Counted from the first letter of the stretch, positions 19,166 through 27,843 are shown. The stretch is DNA of 64,000 nt from Bacillus sp. AFS015802 (GCF_002561455.1 NZ_NTUP01000009.1:125-64124), one strand, 5' to 3'. Program-made: numbers and translations. The notes: generated by a model from the letters alone, not told the origin.

Positions 19166-19697
19166 TGAGTTGAACTCCTTTCATTATTGAAGTTTCTAGG
19201 GTGCTAGGCAATTGGAAAAGTTGCCTTGATTTTAAGTTTTAATGAATTGAAATAATATCTTTTTTAATCAGGCAGAAACAAAGAATTTTGAGTAACAAAA
19301 ACTGTATGTAAGCAAGAGTAAGTATCTCAATCAATATTCGAAAAAAAAATATTAAAGAGAATAGCAAATATTCTTAGAGTTCAGTACTATTATTACCATA
19401 AATATAAAATAAAGGAAACAAAATTAGAATCCTGTTTCTTTAACTTCTCTGAGAGCAGCTTCTCTCTCAAACTGGATTGTTGAAAATCGCTTGGTAACAA
19501 GATATTAGTTTAGTGTAAAGATTGTACATAATTCACTTACACTAAATCTACTTCATTGTGAACAATCTTGAGGATAAATGACGCCTGAATATTATAAGGG
19601 ATAGATTAGAAGGAGTATCGACTACAGTACCCAATAATTAGGGGGGAAGAAAAAAGGACCGGGCGTACTTTGTTCGGTTTTATTTTAAATTTATTTT
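19166..19697. other. Divergent intergenic region
   Basis: AT-rich region between the MFS gene and the ECF sigma gene. It must hold both promoters; apart from the ECF-like site listed next, nothing specific is seen. Confidence 0.45.
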
Positions 19698-19723
19698 TGT
19701 AAGAAATTAAAGTTTATCGCGTC
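19698..19723 (+). promoter_or_regulatory. Candidate ECF-type autoregulatory promoter
   Basis: TGTAAG (19698-19703) and CGTC (19720-19723) with 16-bp spacing resemble ECF -35/-10 elements. They lie directly before the ECF sigma gene, as expected for autoregulation. Confidence 0.4.
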
Positions 19724-19742
19724 TTATATGTAAGGAGGTGAA

Positions 19743-20231
19743 ATGGTGACACAGCTTGAGGATATTTATAATACATACTTTAAAGATGTATTTTTATATG
19801 TGTATAGTTTATCTGGCGATAAGCATATCGCTGAAGATATCACTTCTGAAACTTTTATGAAGGCATTAACATCGCTGGACAGTTTCAAAGGGAATAGTGA
19901 TATCCGTGTGTGGTTATGCCAAATTGCCAAAAACAGTTATTATTCTTATCTGCGTAAGAAAAAAAGCTTGGTAGATCTTGAGTCGGTTCCAGAGCCAGCT
20001 AGTGGAGACAATGTAGAACAAGAAATAGTCACTTCAGAAGCGTCTATAAAGGTACATGAAATGATCCAGTATTTGAAAGAACCATACAAAAAGGTCTTTA
20101 CGCTCCGTATATTTGGAGAACTGTCATATAAGCAAATTGGCAAATTGTTTGGAAAGAGTGATAACTGGGCTTGTGTTACTTATCACCGCGCTAGAGAAAA
20201 GGTTAAAGCTCGATTGGGGGATTATCGATGA
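19743..20231 (+). CDS. ECF-type RNA polymerase sigma factor
   Basis: The 162-aa protein has region 2 (YFKDVFLYVYSLSGDKHIAEDITSETF, seen as AEDITSETFMKAL) and region 4 (LSYKQIGKLFGKSDNWACVTYHRAREK) of an extracytoplasmic-function sigma factor, separated by an acidic linker. AAGGAGG precedes the start; GTG 19746 is an alternative. It overlaps the anti-sigma gene by 4 bp, the usual sigma/anti-sigma arrangement. Its regulon is unknown. Confidence 0.9.
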   Translation: MVTQLEDIYNTYFKDVFLYVYSLSGDKHIAEDITSETFMKALTSLDSFKGNSDIRVWLCQIAKNSYYSYLRKKKSLVDLESVPEPASGDNVEQEIVTSEASIKVHEMIQYLKEPYKKVFTLRIFGELSYKQIGKLFGKSDNWACVTYHRAREKVKARLGDYR

Positions 20232-21133
20232 AAATCAGCTGTAATGTGATTAGGGATATACTGCCGTTATATGTCGAGAATATGGCAAGCCAAGATACTA
20301 GAGATATAGTTGAAGAACATATAGCTTCTTGTGAAAACTGTAAAAAAAGAATTGAAGAAATGCGGACTTTTGAAGAAATGCCGATAGATACCGACATAGC
20401 TCCCTTAAGAAGCATACAAAATACATTGCGAAGGAACAAGCTGCAAACGATTATTTTTTCAGTCATGGTAACATTGGTATTTGCAGTGGCTACAATAGCT
20501 TATCTGACAACGCCAGCATACTTCTCTGGTAATGAAGATGCGGTTTCAATTATTGAAAAGGATGACGGAACAGTACTTTTGAATTTTAGTGAAGAAGTCT
20601 CTGGATTCAATGTAACTGAATATCCAGCAGCAGACAATTCAGGATATGTATATGGTATAACTACATGGGAAACGATATGGCACCAGAAAATAAGCAAAAA
20701 CAACCTGAAAAATACGGTCTTAAACCCGAATGGGGAAACGGTCGCTTCAATTTATTATTACAATACCGATAGAAGTGAAGATGTTTTAATTTATGGAGAT
20801 CCAATAATGGATGGTTCTGTCATGACGTTACCTCGGCTCGTTTTAAGCTATTATGTGTTTTTTGCTATAGGGTTTTCAATTATTTGTGGAATTGGATTAG
20901 TACTATTCCGTAAGAATGAAAAAATAAGAAATGGACTAGAAAAAATCATTCTATTGCCTATCTCCTACGTGTTTGCTCACTTACTCATAAAAGGTATTCA
21001 CTCTGCAACTTACCTTTCTGAACGGGACTTCTATGCGATATTACTAGTCGCCATTTCTTTATATTTTGCGTTGTTAGCTGGAAGGAAGATATTAAAAAAA
21101 TTGTCAATTAAGAAGCCTAAAAGCACTTTATAA
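20228..21133 (+). CDS. Anti-sigma factor with zinc-finger domain and membrane helices
   Basis: The 301-aa protein starts with an anti-sigma zinc finger (C5, then HIASCENC at about residues 34-41). One transmembrane helix follows at about 75-95, an external beta-rich domain at about 96-205, and three more helices at about 210-290. It should hold the upstream ECF sigma factor at the membrane until a signal is sensed. The gene overlaps the sigma gene by 4 bp. Confidence 0.85.
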   Translation: MKISCNVIRDILPLYVENMASQDTRDIVEEHIASCENCKKRIEEMRTFEEMPIDTDIAPLRSIQNTLRRNKLQTIIFSVMVTLVFAVATIAYLTTPAYFSGNEDAVSIIEKDDGTVLLNFSEEVSGFNVTEYPAADNSGYVYGITTWETIWHQKISKNNLKNTVLNPNGETVASIYYYNTDRSEDVLIYGDPIMDGSVMTLPRLVLSYYVFFAIGFSIICGIGLVLFRKNEKIRNGLEKIILLPISYVFAHLLIKGIHSATYLSERDFYAILLVAISLYFALLAGRKILKKLSIKKPKSTL

Positions 21134-21161
21134 TTACATTCAGCCGTTAATTGTGTATTTT

Positions 21162-21220
21162 CAATTAACGGGGGCGCTTGCTGAATAAGCAGCCGCCCTT
21201 TGCTCATGTATAGGGCAGTA
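21162..21220 (+). repeat. Cassette-type intergenic element 1
   Basis: CAATTAACGGGGGCG starts a partial hairpin closing with GCCGCCC, then GGGCAG at 21213-21218. The first 38 bases match 23891-23928 with a single difference. Confidence 0.75.
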
Positions 21221-21302
21221 GAATTGAAGAGTATTTTTAGTTTGAATCCACTTTTCTGCTAAACTCGTATAGCAATCAGTTATTTAAAAGGGAGAGAGAA
21301 AA

Positions 21303-21962
21303 ATGTCTCAGTCACTAATTTTTGATATGGATGGTACACTATTTCAAACAGATAAAATTTTAGAATTATCACTTGAGGATACTTTTAACCACTTACGTTC
21401 GTTAGATAAGTGGGAAGCAGTTACACCCATTGATAAATACCGTGAAATTATGGGCGTGCCTTTACCAACGGTATGGGAGACTTTGTTACCTAACCACTCA
21501 GTTGAGGAAAGAGAACAAACGGATGCTTACTTTCTAGAAAAACTAATTGGAAATATAAAAAGTGGTAAAGGTGCTTTATACCCTAACGTAAAGGAAGTCT
21601 TTAGTTACTTAAAAGAGGAGGATTGTTCAATATACATAGCAAGTAATGGTTTATCGGAATATTTAAAAGCCGTTGTTAGTTACTATGGTTTGGATAAATG
21701 GGTTACTGAAACGTTTAGTATCCAACAAATTAAAACGTTGAATAAATCGGATTTGGTCCAGAGTATTATAAAAAAATACTGCATCACTAATGGTGCCGTA
21801 GTTGGAGACCGACTATCAGATATAAACGCAGCAAAAGATAATGGTTTAGTTTCAATTGGATGTAACTTTGACTTTGCACGAGAAGATGAACTTTCTCAAG
21901 CTGATATGGTAATTGACAATTTGAAAGAGCTTAAAACAATATTAACTAATTTACACAAATAG
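21303..21962 (+). CDS. HAD-superfamily hydrolase
   Basis: The 219-aa protein has the haloacid dehalogenase motifs: I DMDGTLFQT (Asp nucleophile), II in IASNG, III a Lys in KTLNKSDLV, and IV GDRLSDINAAKDNG. A helical cap lies between motifs I and II, so it is a small-molecule phosphatase of the phosphoglycolate phosphatase type. The substrate is unknown. It is a single-gene unit flanked by cassette-type elements, with a GGGAGAGAG ribosome binding site. Confidence 0.88.
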   Translation: MSQSLIFDMDGTLFQTDKILELSLEDTFNHLRSLDKWEAVTPIDKYREIMGVPLPTVWETLLPNHSVEEREQTDAYFLEKLIGNIKSGKGALYPNVKEVFSYLKEEDCSIYIASNGLSEYLKAVVSYYGLDKWVTETFSIQQIKTLNKSDLVQSIIKKYCITNGAVVGDRLSDINAAKDNGLVSIGCNFDFAREDELSQADMVIDNLKELKTILTNLHK

Positions 21963-21963
21963 C

Positions 21964-21995
21964 TTGTTCAACAAACGGGGGCGGTTGTTGAACAA
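21964..21995 (+). repeat. Cassette-type intergenic element 2 (hairpin)
   Basis: TTGTTCAACAA (21964-21974) and TTGTTGAACAA (21985-21995) form a perfect 11-bp stem around ACGGGGGCGG. The loop sequence matches the ACGGGGGC core of the other elements. Confidence 0.75.
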
Positions 21996-22109
21996 CATAG
22001 GTAGAATTGATTAACCTTTTTTTATAAAAACCAAACTAAAATTTAATAGAAGAAGCCCTTTGGATTAGTCTTTTTTCAAAATGGCTTCTTTTTATTAATC
22101 GTAATATAA

Positions 22110-22250
22110 GGGTTTATTTCAAAGCTACAAATAGATCACTCATTTACCGGATTTGTTAAAAGGACAGTAGATAAAGCAGAAAGTGCTCTAATATCGGGAG
22201 GTAAAGTGGAGGAACATATAGAAGCCTTAAAAAGGTTTTACCAACTATAA
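22110..22250 (+). pseudogene. Short coding remnant
   Basis: An open frame of about 46 codons without a start codon reads HSFTGFVKRTVDKAESALIS and ends IEALKRFYQL at the stop 22248-22250. It looks like the C-terminal end of a lost gene; the family is not recognised. Confidence 0.35.
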
Positions 22251-22407
22251 AGGGTAGTTAGCCATTACTAACAGAGAAAATAGAGAAATTAATTTCAACT
22301 TGATATTTCTTTGAAATCCCCCCTTATATTAAGCGGAGGATTTTTTAGTTTTCGTTCCTTTTTTTGGTATAATTAGAAAGGATCATTCAATAGAGGGGAA
22401 TGTTAAG

Positions 22408-23667
22408 ATGGATTACTTTATAGACCGGCTTGAAAAGCTAGATATTCAAACTAGGATTAATAACTGTGTAGAAGCCGTTGAGAAATTAGAAAACAAAGAA
22501 GGAATTGAAACAGATACAGAAGCACTTAATTATATCGAACGGATAAAGTTGCTGGTCAAGCATGTAGAAAATTTAATGGCTTCCTCTGATGTATACCTAA
22601 CCCCTTTCAATGCGTATAAATCTGTAAGCGATAACCTAAATCAAATTCACTCAAATATCAATGCCTATATTTCAAATAATAATAGAGGACATCTAACAAA
22701 CGTTGTTAATCAAAGTGATGCATTACTTGCAGCACTTAGCCAGTTTGCCGTTCCTCACTCAACAGAGGAACTAGAAAGTCTCATGGAGAGTATAGTCTCT
22801 GTGAAGCGCTCCCTTGGCCAGCATCGATCTAATATTAGGGAAGATGGGGAAAAGATACAACAATATAAAGATGAATCTCAAAGCTTAATAACTCTAATTC
22901 AAAAATACGAGACTGATATAAAGGAAACAAAAGAGGGTCTTGAGAAAGACATTGAAGAGTATCTTGATGCACAACAAAAGGAATTTGAAAGTAGCAAAGA
23001 ATCCATTTTGGAAGAGGAAAAGAACAATTATACTTCTGAATTTGATGAACTGGCTAAAGGTTTTGAGGATTATTTAACTAACCACAAGGAAGACCTGACA
23101 CAAAAGCAAGACGAATTTATTAAACTTTTTAACCTTGTTACGGACCAGGGAATATCCGGAGAGTTTCATAAGACAGCAAATGAAGAAGAAAAATTAAGGA
23201 AGGGATGGACTGTAACAACCTTAATAGGGTTTGGTGTTTTAATAGTTTATTCTGTCTACGCATTCTTTTTTCATGACTTAGTATTAGCGAAGGTTTTTGA
23301 GGTTGAAGTAGCAATAAGTTGGGCGGATATTTTAAAAAGACTTGCCCTTAGTTTAGCTCTTGGTGGATTTGTTACTTATGCAGCCAAACAAGCTGCGGAT
23401 CATAAAAAAGAAGCTCGATATAATCGGGGAGTACAAATGAAAATCCAGTCAATTAACCCTTATCTATCTAATTACCAAGAAGAGCCTGAAGCTATCCAGG
23501 AAATAAAGCGAGAGTTGGCCAATACTATTTTCACAAAAGAGCCTACCTTAAATCAAAATCCTACTCATATCCAAAATTCCCAAATAGGACCGAACACAGC
23601 AGTTCCACTTGACTCGGTTATTACATTGATCAGAGAAATTGCAGCCGGTGGAGGGAATAAACAGTGA
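22408..23667 (+). CDS. Coiled-coil protein with two C-terminal membrane helices
   Basis: The 419-aa protein is mostly helical and acidic, with long coiled coils at about residues 130-250. Two transmembrane helices follow (VTTLIGFGVLIVYSVYAFFF at about 269-288, and LALSLALGGFVTYAA at about 312-326), then a cytoplasmic tail. The family is not recognised. The shape, a coiled coil on a membrane hairpin, recalls membrane-anchored sensors or effectors of anti-phage systems, but this is inference. A GAGGGGAATG site precedes ATG 22408. A degenerate stretch up to 23880 separates it from the next repeat. Confidence 0.7.
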   Translation: MDYFIDRLEKLDIQTRINNCVEAVEKLENKEGIETDTEALNYIERIKLLVKHVENLMASSDVYLTPFNAYKSVSDNLNQIHSNINAYISNNNRGHLTNVVNQSDALLAALSQFAVPHSTEELESLMESIVSVKRSLGQHRSNIREDGEKIQQYKDESQSLITLIQKYETDIKETKEGLEKDIEEYLDAQQKEFESSKESILEEEKNNYTSEFDELAKGFEDYLTNHKEDLTQKQDEFIKLFNLVTDQGISGEFHKTANEEEKLRKGWTVTTLIGFGVLIVYSVYAFFFHDLVLAKVFEVEVAISWADILKRLALSLALGGFVTYAAKQAADHKKEARYNRGVQMKIQSINPYLSNYQEEPEAIQEIKRELANTIFTKEPTLNQNPTHIQNSQIGPNTAVPLDSVITLIREIAAGGGNKQ

Positions 23668-23890
23668 TTTTCCACAATTCCAATATAGCAATGAAATAAA
23701 GTCGCGATTCTTATAAAAAGATGCTATTTACTATCCAAATGGTTCTTGTACCTCAAAAAGCAAAACTATCAAAATCCCTAAAGGGGGAGGAAAGCTTCTT
23801 AGTTCAGAGGATGTTTTTAAGCCTTTGCAGATGAGATTTTTGAGGAGTTAATTCCTTTAAATTAACCCTATTTAAAGCATCTACTACCTT

Positions 23891-23928
23891 CAATTAACGG
23901 GGGCGATTGCTGAATAAGCAGCCGCCCT
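23891..23928 (+). repeat. Cassette-type intergenic element 3
   Basis: CAATTAACGGGGGCG to GCCGCCCT matches element 1 in 37 of 38 bases, 2.7 kb away. Confidence 0.8.
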
Positions 23929-23985
23929 GTTGTGTGAGTATCGCGTAGCATTGATTAACATTTAAAGAAGGGAAGGGTGTTTAAC

Positions 23986-24453
23986 GTGATTACTTTTGAA
24001 TCTAATGAAATAAATAAATGGAAAATTGAGTTAGAAATAATGAATTCAAATCCTTCCTATAATCAGATGTCTAAAAATAAAAGCACTATTAACTACGATG
24101 ATATCCTTTCCGAATATGAAGAAGCCAAGAAGTTAAATACTACTCGCCTGCTAATCAACCGGGGGAATAATTACATAGGATTAGTGGATTATTGTATAAA
24201 TAACACCTCAGATAATACTCCTTGGATTAGTTTATTTGTAATTAATAAGCAATTTCAAGGGGGAGGAAATTCACTTGAAGTATTTCAACAATTAGAAGAC
24301 CTTATTAGAAAAGAAGGAAAGAAAAAATTACGATTGGCAGTCCATAAGGAGAATGAGAAAGGAATTTTGTTTTGGAGCAGGCTAGGTTTTAATAGGTTCA
24401 AAGAAGTAATTTACGAAGGAAAACCACACTATTGTTTAGAAAAGAATTTATAA
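23986..24453 (+). CDS. GNAT-family acetyltransferase
   Basis: The 155-aa protein has GNAT features: a strand with YIGLVDYCI, an acetyl-CoA loop in NKQFQGGGNSLEV, and the C-terminal NEKGILFWSRLGFNRF (helix 4 and strand 6). I chose GTG 23986, 8 nt after GGAAGGG, over GTG 23977 within the ribosome binding site. The substrate is unknown. It is a single-gene unit in the cassette-like array. Confidence 0.85.
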   Translation: MITFESNEINKWKIELEIMNSNPSYNQMSKNKSTINYDDILSEYEEAKKLNTTRLLINRGNNYIGLVDYCINNTSDNTPWISLFVINKQFQGGGNSLEVFQQLEDLIRKEGKKKLRLAVHKENEKGILFWSRLGFNRFKEVIYEGKPHYCLEKNL

Positions 24454-24456
24454 AGT

Positions 24457-24532
24457 CTTGTTTAACAATCGGGGGCTTTGATTTAAGAAGGATTAACGCT
24501 TCTTTTGTTAAAGTTATTGGATTAACGGGCAG
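24457..24532 (+). repeat. Cassette-type intergenic element 4
   Basis: CTTGTTTAACAATCGGGGGC at the left and TTAACGGGCAG at the right end (24522-24532). An internal GAAGGATTAACGCTTC dyad lies between. Confidence 0.65.
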
Positions 24533-24592
24533 GTTAGTGGAAGAAGTATACACTCACTTAATACAAAATGTTACAATTTGGTAGAGGTGAAA

Positions 24593-24757
24593 TGAGTGAA
24601 TATTTTTCTTTTTGTTATTGTTCACATATTGGTAGGATTAGCAATAATTTATTTTTATGGAAAATCACCTAAAGTACTTACTGTTTTGACATCTGTGTTT
24701 TTAACTATGAGTTTTCTTTATTGGGGAACTGAAATTATAAATTCATTGTTAAAGTAA
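24593..24757 (+). CDS. Small two-helix membrane protein, 54 aa
   Basis: The product starts MSDIFLFVIVHILVGLAII and has a second hydrophobic helix LTVLTSVFLTMSFLYW. AGAGGTGAA lies 5 nt before the ATG. The family is not recognised. It fills one unit of the array and is followed directly by element 5. Confidence 0.55.
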
Positions 24758-24758
24758 A

Positions 24759-24825
24759 GGGGGCAATAACTGAAGATCAGTAAATTGATCAGGCTATTGC
24801 CCCTCTTCAATTATCGGGCAGTTTA
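24759..24825 (+). repeat. Cassette-type intergenic element 5
   Basis: GGGGGCAATA (24759-24768) pairs with TATTGCCCC (24795-24803), and TTATCGGGCAGTTTA follows at 24811-24825. Confidence 0.75.
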
Positions 24826-24934
24826 AGTGAATAATTGAACATTTAATAATGTAGTTCAAATCTATAAAGGCATTGTGTTTTAAGCAACGAGTCGCTTAGT
24901 TAATAAAGAATTACATTGAAAGGGGAGAAAAGGT

Positions 24935-25360
24935 TTGAAGAAAATAGTATTATCTTTTTTATTTATTGTTTGTAGTTTTGCTTTAATTGCTTGTCAAAAC
25001 CGAGTTGACGAAATGAAGTTAGCAGATAATGTAACTGATATATCTATTTCAAAATCCAATGGTTATGGTAGTTTAAATGAAAATTATATTCTTTCAATAA
25101 ACCAAGAGGAATCCATTACAGTATTTGAAAGTGTTCTGCAAAAGGCAAAAAAAATATCTCAAGATATGGATTTGACTAATGAAGCACCTGACTACGATTT
25201 GTTAATAAGTTATGAAAACGGGGGGACAAGAGGACTACATCTCCTGCTTGGAAATCCAGGGAAAGAAAGCTTAATTATGTATATCGGTCACGAAAAAAAA
25301 GGTTATATAGTTTCTCCTGATGAGACAAAAAAATTAAGAACATTATTATTAGATGTTTAA
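24935..25360 (+). CDS. Putative lipoprotein, 141 aa
   Basis: The TTG-started protein has a signal peptide ending in the lipobox LIAC (Cys at about residue 20), so it should be lipid-anchored on the outer face of the membrane. The mature part of about 120 residues has no recognised domain. AGGGGAGAAAAGG precedes the start. It is a single-gene unit of the array. Confidence 0.7.
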   Translation: MKKIVLSFLFIVCSFALIACQNRVDEMKLADNVTDISISKSNGYGSLNENYILSINQEESITVFESVLQKAKKISQDMDLTNEAPDYDLLISYENGGTRGLHLLLGNPGKESLIMYIGHEKKGYIVSPDETKKLRTLLLDV

Positions 25361-25388
25361 TGCTCAAGTTGAAAATATCAAAACCTAG

Positions 25389-25443
25389 AGGTCAGCTAAT
25401 TGATCAGGGGCTATTGACCTTAATTAATTAAAGGGCAAGTTAA
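25389..25443 (+). repeat. Cassette-type intergenic element 6
   Basis: AGGTCA (25389-25394) pairs with TGACCT (25415-25420), and TTAAAGGGCAAGTTAA follows. It shares TTGATCAGG with element 5. Confidence 0.65.
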
Positions 25444-25488
25444 TTGAATAAGAATTTTACCATCTAATCAAATTGAGAGGAGGGTAAT

Positions 25489-25995
25489 ATGAAAAAAATT
25501 TATATCGTATTATTTGTTTTAATAACTGTGGCTTGTTCCAATCAAAGTGCATATGACTTACCAATAAAAGAATATCCTCAATCATTCCACCAAGAAATCA
25601 GCAAGTTGCCAAAAGATATTCAAGTTAAGATAAAAGTACCAACGGAGTTTCCTTTTGATGTCGAGTTTTTTAGATTTTCGACTACGCCTGAAGAAAAGAA
25701 TATTGTTTATACCTCAGTAATATATGAACCTGTTGATCATGAACTAAGTAATAAGGTTAATCTTAGTTTTACCACATATTATAGTGACAAAGTTGATTCA
25801 TCAAAGAGTTATGAATCCATCAAGTTAAATAATGGGGAAGTAGCAATTCTGAAAAAAAATGAAGAGGAATTAAAAGTCTTAGAATGGGCAGACAATGATG
25901 GAGATGTCCAAGAATTGGCAGTAATGTTCAAGGATACCGAAATTACTAATGCAGACCTTAAAATGATGGCTGATTCATTGACTTCAGTAAAATAA
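25489..25995 (+). CDS. Putative lipoprotein, 168 aa
   Basis: A signal peptide ends in the lipobox TVAC (Cys at about residue 16). The mature part is beta-rich with no recognised family. GAGAGGAGGG precedes the ATG strongly. Like the previous unit it encodes a small lipoprotein, but the two sequences are not clearly related. Confidence 0.72.
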   Translation: MKKIYIVLFVLITVACSNQSAYDLPIKEYPQSFHQEISKLPKDIQVKIKVPTEFPFDVEFFRFSTTPEEKNIVYTSVIYEPVDHELSNKVNLSFTTYYSDKVDSSKSYESIKLNNGEVAILKKNEEELKVLEWADNDGDVQELAVMFKDTEITNADLKMMADSLTSVK

Positions 25996-26018
25996 ATGTT
26001 ATTCCTTTAAAGGTGGCG

Positions 26019-26090
26019 ATAGCTGAAGATCCGGCAGCTGATCTTCAGCTATTTTTTAATTTTTTTCTTCCTCCAGTAAAGGGCAGTTTA
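26019..26090 (+). repeat. Cassette-type intergenic element 7, doubling as a terminator
   Basis: ATAGCTGAAGAT (26019-26030) and ATCTTCAGCTAT (26041-26052) form a perfect 12-bp stem followed by TTTTTT. AGTAAAGGGCAGTTTA ends at 26090. Confidence 0.75.
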
Positions 26091-26158
26091 GTTCAAGAAG
26101 GACAACCGAATAAGAAATGAAATAAATTTAAAAAATTTGGGAAAATGGGAGATTTTTA

Positions 26159-26509
26159 ATGAATGAAGAGTTTGTAAAATCTTTATACAAAACCGTAATT
26201 GATGAAAATATTGAACTATACAAAGGATTATTTGAAACAACCAATCCTACTGGCTTAACTGATGAATACTTTGAAGAAGCTTTAGGGTTATATCAATCCC
26301 TTAATAAAGAGCACAAAGAGGTTTTCTTTAAAGTCATCGAACAAACAATCATTGATACAGTTTCAAATATACTTGGAGTAATTGACGGAAGTTCTACACT
26401 TTTAGGCAGTGCATTAGAGCCGAGATTACTTCTCGATTCAAAGGATACTGAAGGAAAACTTCAAGACTGTTTTCTTGAGTTCATTGAAGAGAATGAATTA
26501 AATAAATAG
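26159..26509 (+). CDS. Hypothetical protein, 116 aa
   Basis: A helical acidic protein starting MNEEFVKSLYKTVIDENIEL with no signal, membrane helix or recognised family. A small acidic helical protein of this sort could be an immunity or antidote protein, but nothing shows that. GGGAGA lies 8 nt before the ATG. One unit of the array. Confidence 0.6.
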   Translation: MNEEFVKSLYKTVIDENIELYKGLFETTNPTGLTDEYFEEALGLYQSLNKEHKEVFFKVIEQTIIDTVSNILGVIDGSSTLLGSALEPRLLLDSKDTEGKLQDCFLEFIEENELNK

Positions 26510-26530
26510 TATTTTTCACTAGTAAGCTTA

Positions 26531-26557
26531 TTCAGTTAAAGGGCAGTTAAATTGAAC
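26531..26557 (+). repeat. Cassette-type intergenic element 8
   Basis: TTCAGTTAAAGGGCAGTTAA at 26531-26550 followed by ATTGAAC; no hairpin is seen in this short copy. Confidence 0.6.
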
Positions 26558-26639
26558 AAAGAGAGCAAATTATTGGATATGATAATTTATAAAAATAGTG
26601 GGAAGGGTAGCTTTCTTATTTAGACTGGAGTGATATTTA

Positions 26640-26909
26640 ATGGAGGATAATTGGACGAGCAAGGCGATCATAACTCCAATAGTCGAGTATGATTATGTTA
26701 GGATTGATATCAATAACAAGATTGCTGAAGTAAATATTATTGATTATAAGCAGCAAAACATTGTAATGAAATTATTTATTGATATTTGTAAGAACGAAAT
26801 AAAGAAAACAGGTACTTTAGAGAATTACAACTTAGATGAAGACGAAACCATAGATTCAATATTAGATAATATAAGGTATTTCATTAAGGAAGGAATATCA
26901 AACCCTTAA
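26640..26909 (+). CDS. Hypothetical protein, 89 aa
   Basis: An acidic soluble protein (MEDNWTSKAIITPIVEYDYV at the start, DEDETIDSILDNIRYFIKEG near the end). No family recognised. TGGAGTG precedes the start. One unit of the array. Confidence 0.55.
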   Translation: MEDNWTSKAIITPIVEYDYVRIDINNKIAEVNIIDYKQQNIVMKLFIDICKNEIKKTGTLENYNLDEDETIDSILDNIRYFIKEGISNP

Positions 26910-26929
26910 CCATCATTCTTCTTACTCCT

Positions 26930-27037
26930 CAATCGGGGGCTTATCCAGAACAGGATGAGCTTCTTTTTTATCTAAAGTTTTTCTTGAGTAAATTGCTTGA
27001 TTTTGAAATAATTGGTATTGAATTAAAGGGCAGAACA
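26930..27037 (+). repeat. Cassette-type intergenic element 9
   Basis: CAATCGGGGGC (26930-26940) at the left and AATTAAAGGGCAG (27021-27033) at the right, with an internal dyad around CAGGATGAGC. Confidence 0.6.
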
Positions 27038-27062
27038 CTTCAAGAGCTAGAGGGGGAAAGCG

Positions 27063-27398
27063 ATGATTTTTATCCAAATCGTTACAACTCTAATTTTCCT
27101 AATATTCATTACATTGATTGTTTGGAGAGCATATAAGAAGCTAGATGCAAAGGATAAAGAAACTTTTAAAAGAGAGCTACTATTTGATGGAACTGGGATG
27201 TTATTTGTTGGTCTTTCATTATTAGTTATATCACTTATTTTTCAGTATCGATTTCTTATGAGTTTAAGTATAGTTCTGATACTTATAGGCTGGTTTTACC
27301 AAGGTCTTTTAAAATGGAAAGAAAACAGAACCAGAAGTATTCTTTTATTTATTTTAGTCCTAATTGCTGCTTATATATCTTTTACTTTATTGAACTAA
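27063..27398 (+). CDS. Multi-pass membrane protein, 111 aa
   Basis: Four hydrophobic segments (start IFIQIVTTLIFLIFITLIVW; then MLFVGLSLLVISLIF, MSLSIVLILIGWFY and SILLFILVLIAAYI). No family recognised. GAGGGGG precedes the start. It is the last single-gene unit of the array. Confidence 0.65.
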   Translation: MIFIQIVTTLIFLIFITLIVWRAYKKLDAKDKETFKRELLFDGTGMLFVGLSLLVISLIFQYRFLMSLSIVLILIGWFYQGLLKWKENRTRSILLFILVLIAAYISFTLLN

Positions 27399-27406
27399 AA
27401 GAACAT

Positions 27407-27478
27407 TGGGTGAGCAGTCAGCCGCCTCTCTTCACTTATGCCAGCAAGCGTTAGCATATTCCGCTAACGGGCAGAATA
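27407..27478 (+). repeat. Cassette-type intergenic element 10
   Basis: GGGTGAGCAGTCAGCCGCC at the left resembles the AGCAGCCGCC of elements 1 and 3, and GCTAACGGGCAGAATA ends it. Confidence 0.6.
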
Positions 27479-27482
27479 ATGG

Positions 27483-27515
27483 AAAAGGCAGCCAATAAAC
27501 TTCGGCTGCCTTTTC
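27483..27515 (+). terminator. Terminator at the end of the array
   Basis: AAAAGGCAGCC (27483-27493) and GGCTGCCTTTT (27504-27514) form a perfect stem. Confidence 0.88.
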
Positions 27516-27776
27516 TTTATCTTCTACTTGACGGTCACACCTGCGTACGTACACATATTCCCTTGGTATGTGTACCGAACAAAGCGGAAGCTTCAAGGGG
27601 CATGTGGCTAATGAAATAGATTTTTACCGGAACGGACCCGGGGATCACGATTGATCGCCGGGGGAGAGAAGGAGAGGTCTTGGGCTTTTCATTAAATAGA
27701 AAGTGACGAACAGGAGCTTTCGAATGAGCAGTCCGAAGGACCAAGAACAGGGACGCGTAAGCGTTCATGTTCGCAG

Positions 27777-27843
27777 TAAGGGGGACGGTCAGCTATGCTG
27801 ACTGACAAAGGAGCGAAGCGAAGTTTGTCATACGTCCCCCTTA
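27777..27843 (+). ncRNA. Three-way-junction RNA-like fold
   Basis: TAAGGGGGACG (27777-27787) closes with CGTCCCCCTTA (27833-27843). Inside are GTCAGC/GCTGAC (27788-27793, 27797-27802) and TGACAAA/TTTGTCA (27803-27809, 27824-27830) with a GAGCGAAGCGAAG loop. All three stems are perfect. Confidence 0.5.
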
